DNA from: Aquabacter sediminis
GTDB lineage: Bacteria > Pseudomonadota > Alphaproteobacteria > Rhizobiales > Xanthobacteraceae
Reading direction: 5' to 3'
DNA: 64,000 nucleotides
Assembly (NCBI RefSeq): GCF_028863665.1
Contig: NZ_JARBFX010000005.1
Location: forward strand, 372,001 to 436,000
Shown: positions 17,672 to 25,066 of the stretch, one piece after another
Layout: each line of letters begins with the position of its first letter
Numbering within the stretch: position 1 is the first letter of the stretch
Notes under the pieces: generated by a model
Database searches by the model: none
What the model was told of the DNA's origin: nothing
What the model saw: the letters and a program-made list of their open reading frames with translations, nothing else
Program-made: the position numbers and the translations under genes

Positions 17672-17875
17672 ATGTGGCTGAAGCCGAAGCTGATCGCAGA
17701 ACAGGAAGCAGACGGGCATGATGTGATGCCCGGCTGGTGGGCGGTGGCCGAGGACGGCACGCCGGTCTCCGGTCCCTATCCCAGCCGCGAGGCGGCGGTG
17801 GTGGGCATCGGCAAGCGCGGTGCGGAGCAACCCACCGGCCGGCCCGGCGAGGCTGGCCCTCCGCCGGAAGAATAA
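17672..17875 (+). CDS. Small hypothetical protein of the stress operon
   Basis: 67 residues, start ATG preceded by a strong AGGGAGGTCACC ribosome site. The N-terminal half holds LKPKLIAEQEADGHDVMPGWWAV and the middle a DGTPVSGPYPSREAAVVGIG motif, reminiscent of short beta-hairpin domains that recur in stress proteins; the last 18 residues are Pro/Gly/Glu-rich and likely disordered. No membrane segment. Located 87 bases after DUF892 and 9 bases before the cysteine hydrolase start, in the same operon. I do not recognise a family. Confidence 0.8.
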   Translation: MWLKPKLIAEQEADGHDVMPGWWAVAEDGTPVSGPYPSREAAVVGIGKRGAEQPTGRPGEAGPPPEE

Positions 17876-17884
17876 GGGCCGACC

Positions 17885-18505
17885 ATGGGTCAGGGCCTCA
17901 GCAATGGCCCCCTTGGCGCGGGCACGGCGCATCTGTGCATCGACATGCAGCGCCTGTTCGCACCCGGCGGTCCCTGGCCCACGCCCTGGGCGCCCCGCAT
18001 CCTGCCGGCGGTTCTGGCTCTCGTGGAGCGGGCGCCGGGGCGCACAGTCTTTTCAAGGTTCATGCCGCCCGACAAGCCGGAGGATATGCCCGGCGCCTGG
18101 CAGCGTTTCTATGCCCGCTGGCGCCATCTGACGGGCGAGATGATCGCGCCGGAATTGCTCGACCTGGTGCCGGAGCTTGCCGCCTTTTCTCCGCCCGCGC
18201 ACGTGGTGGACAAGTCCCGCTATTCGGTGTTTTCGGGGCCGCTCTGCCTCCCGACGCTGCGGCGCCTGAACGTGGATACGCTCGTCCTCTCCGGGGCCGA
18301 GACGGACGTGTGCGTCCTTGCCACCGTCTTCGATGCGGTCGATCTGGGGTTCCGCACCATCATTGCGCGGGATGCCATGTGCTCGTCCTCGGACACCGGC
18401 CACGATGCGGTGGTGACCATGCTCCGCGCCCGCCTGCCGCAGCAGGTGGAACTGGCGGAAACGCAAGAAATTCTCGCGGCCTGGAGCCCTCTTGGCGCCT
18501 TCTGA
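17885..18505 (+). CDS. Isochorismatase-like cysteine hydrolase
   Basis: 206 residues. The catalytic triad of the family is visible: Asp20 in HLCIDMQRLF, Lys110 in VVDKSRYSVF and Cys143 in ETDVCVLATVFDA, with the usual cis-peptide region just before the cysteine. Relatives hydrolyse amides such as nicotinamide or carbamoyl groups, or the vinyl ether of isochorismate. The stress-operon context gives no substrate. Start ATG at 17885 lies 9 bases after the preceding stop. Confidence 0.9.
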   Translation: MGQGLSNGPLGAGTAHLCIDMQRLFAPGGPWPTPWAPRILPAVLALVERAPGRTVFSRFMPPDKPEDMPGAWQRFYARWRHLTGEMIAPELLDLVPELAAFSPPAHVVDKSRYSVFSGPLCLPTLRRLNVDTLVLSGAETDVCVLATVFDAVDLGFRTIIARDAMCSSSDTGHDAVVTMLRARLPQQVELAETQEILAAWSPLGAF

Positions 18506-18541
18506 TGGTCAGGTCTGGGCCGCCCAACACCGGAGATCCCC

Positions 18542-19399
18542 ATGAATGCACCTCCGCGCCCGCCGCTGCCGCCCCAGCAGCAGCCCATGCCGGGCACCAC
18601 CAACGCCATGTCGCCGCGCCCGGACCATGGCGAGAGCACCTATGAAGGGTCCGGCCGCCTCAAGGGGATGAAGGCGCTCGTCACCGGGGGCGACAGCGGC
18701 ATCGGCCGCGCCGTCTGCATCGCATTTGCCCGAGAGGGGGCAGATGTGTGCATTTCATACCTGGAAGAACATGAGGACGCGGAAGAAACGCGCCGCCTGG
18801 TGGAGGAGGCCGGGCGCACCGCCATCCTGTCCGCGGGCGACATTTCCGATTCCGCTTTCTGCAAGCGCCTGGTGGATGATGCCGCCGAGGCCTTGGGTGG
18901 CCTTGATATTCTCGTCAACAATGCCGCTCACCAGGCGAGCTTCGAGAAGCCGGAAGACATTTCCGACGAGGAGTGGGCGCATACTTTCGCGGTGAACGTT
19001 CACGCCATGTTCTATCTCAGCAAGGCCGCGCTGAAGCACATGAAGGCGGGCAGCTGCATCATCAACACGGCCTCCATCAATTCCGACCAGCCGAGCCCCT
19101 CGCTTTTGGCCTATGCCACCACCAAAGGCGCCATCCACAATTTCACGGCGGGCCTTGCCCAGGCGCTGGGCGAGAGGAACATCCGGGTGAATGCGGTGGC
19201 GCCCGGTCCCATCTGGACGCCGCTCATCCCGTCCACCATGCCGGAGGAGGCGGTGCGCACTTTCGGTGCGTCCGTTCCCATGGGGCGGCCGGGCCAACCG
19301 GCGGAACTGGCCACCTCCTATGTGATGCTGGCCGATCCTCGCTCCAGCTATGTCTCCGGCGCGACCATCGCGGTGACAGGCGGGCGGCCGTTTCTGTGA
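18542..19399 (+). CDS. SDR-family oxidoreductase (YghA-like, stress-associated)
   Basis: 285 residues. A 30-residue proline-rich leader ending in the YEGSGRLKGMKALVTGG stretch is typical of the YghA/GsiB branch of short-chain dehydrogenases. The NAD(P) motif TGGDSGIG, the NNAA motif (ILVNNAAHQA), the catalytic Ser in NTASINSDQ and YATTKGA (Tyr-x3-Lys) are all intact, followed by the PGPIWTPLIPSTMP loop. Members reduce or oxidise small aldehydes or sugars and are induced by general stress. Last gene of the EcfG operon, closed by a 16-bp-stem terminator. Confidence 0.92.
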   Translation: MNAPPRPPLPPQQQPMPGTTNAMSPRPDHGESTYEGSGRLKGMKALVTGGDSGIGRAVCIAFAREGADVCISYLEEHEDAEETRRLVEEAGRTAILSAGDISDSAFCKRLVDDAAEALGGLDILVNNAAHQASFEKPEDISDEEWAHTFAVNVHAMFYLSKAALKHMKAGSCIINTASINSDQPSPSLLAYATTKGAIHNFTAGLAQALGERNIRVNAVAPGPIWTPLIPSTMPEEAVRTFGASVPMGRPGQPAELATSYVMLADPRSSYVSGATIAVTGGRPFL

Positions 19400-19402
19400 C
19401 GG

Positions 19403-19440
19403 CGAAAGGCCCGGGCGCTGGCAGGCGCCCGGGCCTTTCG
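19403..19440. terminator. Bidirectional terminator between convergent genes
   Basis: A 16-bp perfect stem (CGAAAGGCCCGGGCGC and its complement) with a 6-base loop lies 3 bases after the SDR stop and 20 bases before the convergent hydrolase stop. The CTTTCG arm gives a short U-run in both directions. Confidence 0.9.
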
Positions 19441-19460
19441 TGTGCGGCCGGGGCAATCTT

Positions 19461-20189
19461 TCACCGCGCGCCGATCACCATCTCTTTGATCCAGTTCACC
19501 AAAAGGCGGGTGTAGGCCGCCCGGCTGCGCTCATCCGAAAGGCCATGGTCGGCGCCGGATATGACCCTGTAGGTGAGCGAGCGCACCTTCCGGCAGGCGG
19601 AGATGTAATTGGCGATGGTGGGATGGGGGATGTAGTCGTCACTCTCGGATTCGACGATCAGCACATCGCCGCGAAACTTCGCACATGCCCCCAGCGCCCG
19701 GTTCTCGCGTGGGGATGTCTCCTGCGAGCGGAAGAGATTGAGGTCGATGCGGTCGATCTTGCCTTTGGGCCGCTCCCAATGCTTGTCGCGATAAATGGCG
19801 GGTACGCGCAGCGACATCCAGCGCACGGGCCGCGCCTCTGAGAGGAGCGGGGCGAGGTAGGCGCCATAGCTTGAGCCGATCACGGCGATGGCGCGCTGGT
19901 CGACGCCGGGCTGGGAGACGAGAAGGTCATAGGCTGCGAGCGCGTCCTCGAAATTCTGCCGGGGCGTTACGGTATCGCGCATTTCGCGGGTGGCGGCGTG
20001 GCCGCGCAGGTCGAAGGTCAAGCACATGCAGCCGAGCGCGGAAATTTCCGCAGCCCGCTTCAGATCGCTTTCCTGGCTGCCGGACCAGCCATGGAGGAAG
20101 AGAATGCCGGGAACGCCGGTGGCCGGCACCGCGAAGGTGCCGTCCACCATTTCGTCCCCGGCCATGAACTGAACCTTCTCACTCCGCAT
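19461..20189 (-). CDS. Alpha/beta hydrolase (dienelactone-hydrolase-like esterase)
   Basis: 242 residues. FLHGWSGSQESD forms the oxyanion-hole region, GSSYGAYLAP the nucleophile elbow (Ser), VESESDDYIPHP the acid and SGADHGLSDE the catalytic His. No signal peptide, so cytoplasmic. Start is the ATG at 20189, which overlaps the end of the DUF3182-like gene by 11 bases; a longer frame runs inside that gene and is not credible. Translational coupling suggests both proteins act together in a stress response behind the promoter at 21360-21384. Substrate unknown. Confidence 0.88.
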   Translation of the reverse strand: MRSEKVQFMAGDEMVDGTFAVPATGVPGILFLHGWSGSQESDLKRAAEISALGCMCLTFDLRGHAATREMRDTVTPRQNFEDALAAYDLLVSQPGVDQRAIAVIGSSYGAYLAPLLSEARPVRWMSLRVPAIYRDKHWERPKGKIDRIDLNLFRSQETSPRENRALGACAKFRGDVLIVESESDDYIPHPTIANYISACRKVRSLTYRVISGADHGLSDERSRAAYTRLLVNWIKEMVIGAR

Positions 20190-21333
20190 GGGATCGGGAT
20201 TCGACGAGCGCGTATTTTGTGAGGTTTCCGACTTCGGGGTCGTCAGCATCGTAGTAGACATGGGCCTCTTCAGGCGGGCTTTCGGCGCGCCCATAGATTT
20301 CGTGGCAGGAGGCGACGACAAAGCGCAGTTCGTCATCGCCGGCGAACGCCTGCAGCGCCGCGATCTCCGCGCCGCTGGCGCCGCCGATGCGCCAGCTCTG
20401 CTCCAGCACCCCTGAACGCAGGGTGCCGCGCGCGTCGCGGCCGATGACCACGTCGTAATTGCGCCGCGAGGCAAAAAAGCCCGCAAAGTGCCGGTCGGCC
20501 GCGCTGTCAAATGCCCGGGCCTGATCCAGAGCCTGGCTCATCTGCGGGGAGAGGGTGGCGCGGGAGAAGGCGGAAAAACCGCCCCGCGCGCACAGGAGTC
20601 GCGAGCCGCCATAGGCCTCCCGGCCCTCATTGTCGCGGGTCGCGTGCTGGGTGCCCACATAGGCGATCTCGTGATCGCCGACGCGCACCCGTCCGACGGA
20701 AAATGTGGTGACATCGGAGAGGTTGGTTTCCAGCACGACGCCGCAGGCGGCCAGGTGATCGTCGGGCATCATGGCGATGATGGTTTCCGCGTCCACCGCG
20801 TCGCGCACCACATGCTGCTGAAGACCCCCATCGGCCCAGGCGGGCTTCAGACGCACGGGGCCATGCGCCAGCAATCGATAGAGCGCGGTGCGCGCGTCGC
20901 CCTTGGAGAAGGCGGAAAAGCCCGGCAAGGCGTGGCTCACCATGTCGCGCGCAAAATCCGCGCTCCAGCCCTGCGGATGCGTGCAGCCCGGGCTGGGCAG
21001 ACCGTGCACGATCGCCTTGCCAGCCACCACGGGATGGGGCGCCACCCCGCCGAACACGTCGTCCTCTCCCGCGATGCTGAGCGCGACCGCCTCCTCCCCG
21101 ATCAAGGTGAGGTCGGGAACCACATAAGGACGGCCGCGGCGCGCTCCCGCCGCCAGCGGCCCAAGGACCTCGGCCAGGGCAGCAACGCTCCGGCTCCGGT
21201 GGCCCAAACGATCCAGGCCGGCGGAGGGGTGATGAACAACGCCACCCGTCCGGTCGGGCGCAGCGGACAGGCCGGGACCGGGATATGGGCTTCGCATGGG
21301 CATGGGCGTGGTCATCCAAGGGTTGGGGCGCAT
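20179..21333 (-). CDS. DUF3182-like, possibly ATP-grasp-related protein
   Basis: 384 residues, no signal or membrane segment. Features I recall from DUF3182 are present: a central VVLETNLSDVTTFSVGRVRVGD strand region and a YVGTQHATRDNEGREAYGGSRL segment, followed by LLCARGGFSAF. The middle (KGDARTALYRLL, VRLKPAWADGG) recalls the nucleotide-binding half of ATP-grasp enzymes. That domain reading is tentative. Start ATG at 21333 with AGGAGA upstream, about 20 bases after the predicted EcfG start site. Coupled to the alpha/beta hydrolase. Confidence 0.7.
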   Translation of the reverse strand: MRPNPWMTTPMPMRSPYPGPGLSAAPDRTGGVVHHPSAGLDRLGHRSRSVAALAEVLGPLAAGARRGRPYVVPDLTLIGEEAVALSIAGEDDVFGGVAPHPVVAGKAIVHGLPSPGCTHPQGWSADFARDMVSHALPGFSAFSKGDARTALYRLLAHGPVRLKPAWADGGLQQHVVRDAVDAETIIAMMPDDHLAACGVVLETNLSDVTTFSVGRVRVGDHEIAYVGTQHATRDNEGREAYGGSRLLCARGGFSAFSRATLSPQMSQALDQARAFDSAADRHFAGFFASRRNYDVVIGRDARGTLRSGVLEQSWRIGGASGAEIAALQAFAGDDELRFVVASCHEIYGRAESPPEEAHVYYDADDPEVGNLTKYALVESRSHAE

Positions 21334-21359
21334 CGCGCGGGTCTCCTGATCGCTGGGTC

Positions 21360-21384
21360 AACGCGGCTCTTGATCCTGCGTTCC
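21360..21384 (-). promoter_or_regulatory. EcfG promoter for the DUF3182-hydrolase pair, exact match
   Basis: On the minus strand GGAAC (21384-21380), 16 bases, CGTT (21363-21360). Transcript would begin near 21353, giving a leader of about 20 bases containing the ribosome site. Confidence 0.82.
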
Positions 21385-21412
21385 CTGCGCAGACCTATCC
21401 GCGACAGCCCCT

Positions 21413-21604
21413 TTACTGCTGTTGGACCGGTGCATTGCCAGGCGCGGCGGGAGCGGTGGGCTGGGCAGGCGTCGCCGGATCAGACGGCGCGGGCGCGAGC
21501 GCGGGATCGGGATTGATGGTGCGCGTGGTGGGAATGAGGGCCATCACCATGCCTATGATGAAGACCAGGAAGGCGAGCGCGATAACGACGTTCCTGACAG
21601 ACAT
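21413..21604 (-). CDS. Small single-helix membrane protein, Pro/Ala-rich tail
   Basis: 63 residues. Starts MSVRNVVIALAFLVFIIGMV, one clear membrane helix immediately at the N-terminus, followed by a tail of about 35 residues dominated by Pro and Ala (NPDPALAPAPSDPATPAQPT). The ATG at 21604 is preceded by AAGGAA at good spacing; the longer frame reaching 21778 runs through the next small gene in another frame. Paired with another tiny membrane protein 34 bases upstream, likely in one transcript from the promoter at 21863-21887. Family not recognised. Confidence 0.75.
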   Translation of the reverse strand: MSVRNVVIALAFLVFIIGMVMALIPTTRTINPDPALAPAPSDPATPAQPTAPAAPGNAPVQQQ

Positions 21605-21638
21605 TGAGCTTATTTCCTTATCAACGGACGGGGACGGC

Positions 21639-21800
21639 TCAGGACGCGTCTTCCCCCGGCAGACGCTGGCCGGTTTCCTGGCGGCGACGGCGGCGCTGCC
21701 AAACGCCATAGATGATGAAGCCGAGAAGGAGGGCGGCTCCGCCCACCACCCCGAAGAAGTAGAGGCCGGCGGCCGCATCGCTCGCTTGGGACCAATTCAT
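21639..21800 (-). CDS. Very small membrane protein (53 aa)
   Basis: Translation from the ATG at 21800 gives 53 residues: a short polar start (MNWSQASDAAAG), a hydrophobic helix (LYFFGVVGGAALLLGFIIYGV) and a strongly basic cytoplasmic tail beginning WQRRRRRQ. A GGAGGA ribosome site lies 8-9 bases upstream, which is much better than expected by chance. An exact EcfG promoter sits about 60 bases before the start. The helix-then-arginine pattern predicts an N-out, C-in topology. Function unknown, presumably an envelope stress component. Confidence 0.75.
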   Translation of the reverse strand: MNWSQASDAAAGLYFFGVVGGAALLLGFIIYGVWQRRRRRQETGQRLPGEDAS

Positions 21801-21862
21801 GGGGGAGTCCTCCGATTCTTTAAGCCGTGCGGAACCTGCATTCCGGCAGCCATCATCGGGGC

Positions 21863-21887
21863 AACGGGGTGGAGACGGCTTGGTTCC
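21863..21887 (-). promoter_or_regulatory. EcfG promoter for the two small membrane proteins, exact match
   Basis: Minus-strand GGAAC (21887-21883), 16 bases, CGTT (21866-21863). It lies in the gap between the topoisomerase gene end and the small membrane protein start. Confidence 0.82.
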
Positions 21888-21915
21888 TGAATGCGGGTGC
21901 GGCGCGCGGTCTCCC

Positions 21916-23139
21916 TCAGGCGCTTTCGCGGATCAGGATCGCCAGCAGGCTCGCGCGACGCATGGGCGATCGGTAACGCTTGAGAAGCTGGGAAAAGCGG
22001 CTCAGCGTGCCGTCCTCGAAGGCCTCCACCACCGCCGGCAGCACATAGCTCTTGCGGCAGATGGCGGGCGTGTTGTGGAGCGTCTCGGCGGCAATGCGCA
22101 CCGCCTCCAGGATCTGTGCATTGCGGCGGCGGTCGCTCGTAGCCGGCTCGCGTGACGCCAGTTCCTCCAGCACGCGGGCGGAGGCCACCAGGGTGCGGAA
22201 GTCCTTGAGAGACACGGGGATGCCCGCGACTTGCTTGAGATAGGCATTCACGTCGCCCGCCCGCACCGGGCGCACCTCGCCTGCCCCGTTGCGATACTGG
22301 AACAGGCGCCGGCCGGGCAATTGGCGCAGCGCGGCCACAAGGGTGCGAAAGCGCGGATCGGAAATGGCACACACCACCTTGCGCCCGCCCTTGGCCTGGA
22401 AGCTGAGTTCAAGCCCTGCCGCCCGCTCCTTGAGGTTGGACTTCAGCAAGGTGGCGGCCCCGCGCGTGCCCCGTTCCCGGGCATAGGCCTCCTCGCCCGG
22501 GCGGATGGCGGTGAGTGTCACCAGTTCCACCACGCCGGCGAGCGCCAGCAGGCGCGATCCCAGCGGCGCGGAAAGGTCTCGGGCGACGCGCTTGCGGATG
22601 CGGGGAAGCGCCTCGGCGAAGCGGGCGAGGCGCTCCGCTTTCAATTGGCCACGGACCGCTTCCCAGTCGGGGTGATAGCGATACTGCACCCGACCGGCCG
22701 CATCCCGCCCCACCGCCTGGAGATGGGCGCGCGCATGCGCGGCAAAGCGCACGTCCTTGTAGGCCGGCGGCACAGCCAGGGCCGCGAGACGCGCGATCAT
22801 CGCCGGGTCGGTGATGGGGGCGCCCGTCCCGTCGAAATAGCGATAGCCCCGGCCGTAACGGCGCCGGGTAATGTCCAGCGTGTCCCGTCGCACCATCACG
22901 AGCCGGGCGGCGCGGGCGAGTTGCGCGGTGGTGCGCGCGCGCACCTGTCGCGGGGAGGCGGGGGTGGCTTTCTTTGCCGATGTCCGGGTCGGTCTCGCAG
23001 CCGGCTTTTGGGCGGCTTCCGGCTTCGCCACCGACGAGGTGCCCGCGCTCGCCTGCATCTTTGGAGCGGCCTGCGCGGGGGATGGCGGGAGGCGAACGCT
23101 CGCGGGACGGGTGGAGGAAGGGGAAGGCTGCAAGGGCAT
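21916..23139 (-). CDS. DNA topoisomerase IB (bacterial/poxvirus type)
   Basis: 407 residues. An ~70-residue Ala/Pro/Lys/Arg-rich tail precedes the core, which starts at LVMVRRDTLDITRRRYGRGYRYF. Catalytic elements in order: Arg in LTAIRPGEEAYARERGTRGA, Lys in the beta-hairpin FQAKGGRKV, Arg in SLKDFRTLVA, and the nucleophile Tyr365 in NTPAICRKSYVLP. It relaxes supercoils by a 3'-phosphotyrosyl single-strand break. The IRPG and KDFRTLVA segments deviate from the usual IRVG and KDFRTW. An exact EcfG promoter stands upstream, tying DNA relaxation to general stress. Confidence 0.92.
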   Translation of the reverse strand: MPLQPSPSSTRPASVRLPPSPAQAAPKMQASAGTSSVAKPEAAQKPAARPTRTSAKKATPASPRQVRARTTAQLARAARLVMVRRDTLDITRRRYGRGYRYFDGTGAPITDPAMIARLAALAVPPAYKDVRFAAHARAHLQAVGRDAAGRVQYRYHPDWEAVRGQLKAERLARFAEALPRIRKRVARDLSAPLGSRLLALAGVVELVTLTAIRPGEEAYARERGTRGAATLLKSNLKERAAGLELSFQAKGGRKVVCAISDPRFRTLVAALRQLPGRRLFQYRNGAGEVRPVRAGDVNAYLKQVAGIPVSLKDFRTLVASARVLEELASREPATSDRRRNAQILEAVRIAAETLHNTPAICRKSYVLPAVVEAFEDGTLSRFSQLLKRYRSPMRRASLLAILIRESA

Positions 23140-23218
23140 CGGACAAGGTCATCCATCGGGATGGAGCGATGCGCGCCTGCGGAACGCCGGGCTGGCTGAT
23201 CCTCCCCCGTGGCAGGGA

Positions 23219-23243
23219 AACGCGCCTGCCGCGTGCCTGTTCC
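23219..23243 (-). promoter_or_regulatory. EcfG promoter for topoisomerase IB, exact match
   Basis: Minus-strand GGAAC (23243-23239), 16 bases, CGTT (23222-23219), about 80 bases before the topoisomerase start. Confidence 0.8.
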
Positions 23244-23324
23244 GGACTGCGCGGGAACGCAGGGCCGCACACGGCACTTCCTGCTCCAGACCCAATGCGG
23301 GGGCACCCACAGAAGGATGGCCCG

Positions 23325-23708
23325 ATGACAGAGACCCGCACCACCCGTAACAGCACCCCGATGGCAGACACGTCCCCGGAAACCGGTCCGTCATCCAATG
23401 CCTCGGCGCGGGTGCGCCAGGCGGTCGACAGTGGCAAGACCCGGGACAAGATCGGCTATTCCGACCCCGCCGCTGCCCCCCTGGGCACTGATGATGAGGC
23501 GGCCGGGAACCCGCCCCGCGCGGGCGGGCCGCCGGAGGCTGGTGACCGCATCGCCGATGGAGACACCGCGATCGGCGCGCTCTATGCGCCGGCGAGCGAG
23601 GAGGACAACCGCGCCCATGCCACGGCGCCGCCAAGCTGGCGCACCTGGGCCTTCATTGCCGCCGGCATCCTGGTGCTCGGCGTGGTGGTGGCCACCCTGG
23701 CCAGTTAA
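23325..23708 (+). CDS. Hypothetical tail-anchored protein
   Basis: 127 residues. A long hydrophilic, disordered-looking region rich in Thr, Ser, Pro, Gly and Asp (TPMADTSPETGPSSNASARV, then KTRDKIGYSDPAAAPLG) ends in one C-terminal membrane helix (WAFIAAGILVLGVVVATLAS). Such C-terminal anchoring leaves the bulk in the cytoplasm. The ATG at 23325 has AAGGA upstream; the open frame running back to 22974 crosses the divergent topoisomerase gene and is ignored. Divergent from the topoisomerase and convergent, 8 bases apart, with the next small gene. Family not recognised. Confidence 0.75.
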   Translation: MTETRTTRNSTPMADTSPETGPSSNASARVRQAVDSGKTRDKIGYSDPAAAPLGTDDEAAGNPPRAGGPPEAGDRIADGDTAIGALYAPASEEDNRAHATAPPSWRTWAFIAAGILVLGVVVATLAS

Positions 23709-23716
23709 GCCGGGCC

Positions 23717-24013
23717 TCAGCGCCGCGCGGCATCCTTCTCCTCTCCCACCAGCGCGGCCGTGTCACCAAAAGTGGGTGAGTTGCCCGCCGAAAGATTGGT
23801 GGCAGCCAGCAGAAAGCGGATGGGAAAGCGCACGCCTTCGGCCTGGGCGCGTGAGAGGTTGCGGGCTTGAGTCTCCTGCCGCGCGGCCAGGTCGGCCTCC
23901 TTCAGCGCTGCCTCTATCTCCTGTTGGGTGAGCAATCCCTTCCGTCGGGCGGTCTCCAGAAGGCGGGACACCGCCAGGAGTAGGCCCTCGAGCTGCAGGT
24001 TGGCTGTATTCAT
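23717..24013 (-). CDS. Small hypothetical helical protein behind an EcfG promoter
   Basis: 98 residues, predominantly amphipathic helix: LEGLLLAVSRLLETARRKGLLTQQEI and EADLAARQETQARNLSRAQ, followed by a short RFPIRFLLAATNLSAG segment and a polar tail. No signal or membrane helix. Start ATG at 24013 with a GGAGAG site. An exact EcfG promoter lies about 50 bases upstream. I do not recognise the family; presence of the promoter suggests a real stress gene. Confidence 0.75.
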   Translation of the reverse strand: MNTANLQLEGLLLAVSRLLETARRKGLLTQQEIEAALKEADLAARQETQARNLSRAQAEGVRFPIRFLLAATNLSAGNSPTFGDTAALVGEEKDAARR

Positions 24014-24058
24014 AGGGCTCTCCGTTCTCGTTCATCGTCCATGGCATCACACAACCCA

Positions 24059-24083
24059 AACGGAAACGATGCTGTGAGGTTCC
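24059..24083 (-). promoter_or_regulatory. EcfG promoter for the 98-aa gene, exact match
   Basis: Minus-strand GGAAC (24083-24079), 16 bases, CGTT (24062-24059), about 46 bases before the start of the small helical protein. Confidence 0.82.
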
Positions 24084-24471
24084 AGATATTGGGGCTGTCG
24101 GCGAATATTCTGGGAACCATATCGGTTACTTGAGATGGACATCTTTGTTGATCCTCCAGTGGCCGGACCGGCTTTCGCGCATGCCTGACCGCTATGCGGG
24201 AGTTCGGAGGCGCCGGGCGGTTTTCAACGCGTCAGAGGTGGCGAGCTCGTCGCGAGGAGGCCCACATGGTCCCTGTTGGTCCACGATAAGCTGAAAATAT
24301 TGTTCCGAATTATAATTTTATTTGTAAATAATATTACTTTTAATTTTCTGCAGAAATGAGAATATTTTTTCTTTAAGCGTGAGTTTGAACTTTAAAGTAA
24401 GTGTCTTCGTCATTTCTTATCTTGGGCTCTGCTGCTCCGCCCACGGTCATGGGGGTGCGACCGAAAGGCGG

Positions 24472-24496
24472 CGAACAAGTTGGCGGGCCGGGCGTT
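24472..24496 (+). promoter_or_regulatory. Near-consensus EcfG promoter (CGAAC-N16-CGTT)
   Basis: CGAAC (24472-24476) differs at one base from GGAAC; spacing of 16 and CGTT (24493-24496) are exact. It lies about 38 bases before the next gene, the same geometry as the neighbouring stress promoters. Confidence 0.55.
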
Positions 24497-24534
24497 GTCT
24501 CAGAACATGACCCGCTGCGGCAGGAGAAGAAGAA

Positions 24535-25011
24535 ATGGACGAGAGAACAACCGCCTATCCTGACGATGCCCGTCAGAATCGCGCCGACCGCCGCGCACCG
24601 CCGATGTTCCAGCATGCCGCGCTGAAAGGCCCGTTCGATCATGCCGTCCACAACCAAGGGGGCGGAACCACCGGATCTGTGGGCGGCGATCGTCCGGCCG
24701 AGGTGCACGACAGCCCCCTCGCGCCGCGCGGGGGAACAGACGTGATCGCTGGGGACGATGCGCCGGAAGCGCATTGGGATGCACCGCTTCCCGTGCGCAT
24801 CCGCATCGCGTCCGCCGACAATCTGGAGATCCGCACTCTGCGCCATGCGGGCGACCTGGTCTCGGGGCGCCACTTCACCTTCTCCCATTCGGCAGCCCTG
24901 CAAGGGTGCGCGGACGATCTGGTGCATGCGGCCCGGACCGGCGACCCCGATGATGTGGCTGCGGCCGCCATGAGTCTCCAGCGCCTCCTGCGGGTTCTGG
25001 AACTGGCCTGA
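24535..25011 (+). CDS. Hypothetical two-part protein
   Basis: 158 residues. The first ~80 are polar and low in complexity (several HxxxGG-type stretches, many Asp/Gly), likely disordered. The last ~75 form a compact domain starting LPVRIRIASADNLEIRTLRHAGDLV and ending in helices HSAALQGCADDLVHAARTG and AAAAMSLQRLLRVLELA. The C-terminal part resembles small alphaproteobacterial domains such as DUF982, but I cannot confirm that. A strong AGGAGAAG site precedes the ATG at 24535. Likely a stress gene and possibly co-transcribed with the YbhP-like gene. Confidence 0.7.
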   Translation: MDERTTAYPDDARQNRADRRAPPMFQHAALKGPFDHAVHNQGGGTTGSVGGDRPAEVHDSPLAPRGGTDVIAGDDAPEAHWDAPLPVRIRIASADNLEIRTLRHAGDLVSGRHFTFSHSAALQGCADDLVHAARTGDPDDVAAAAMSLQRLLRVLELA

Positions 25012-25066
25012 CCGGCGCGGGGAGCTTTGCCTTGGATCTTCCCCGCAGCGCCGGCGTTGACGTGGC

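Larger units (their letters stand above)
24014..24534. other. 521-bp gap with two stress promoters and an AT-rich island
   Basis: No credible gene on either strand. It contains the EcfG promoter reading left at 24059-24083, a near-match reading right at 24472-24496, and between them a strikingly AT-rich stretch (about 24285-24410; roughly 18% GC in 24301-24360 by my count) in an otherwise very GC-rich genome. An unannotated RNA here cannot be excluded. Confidence 0.75.

Noticed and set aside
23254-23278. Possible EcfG promoter for the tail-anchored protein gene
   Set aside because: GGAAC at 23254-23258 is exact, but 16 bases later the sequence is CACT, not CGTT; spacings of 15-18 do not help.
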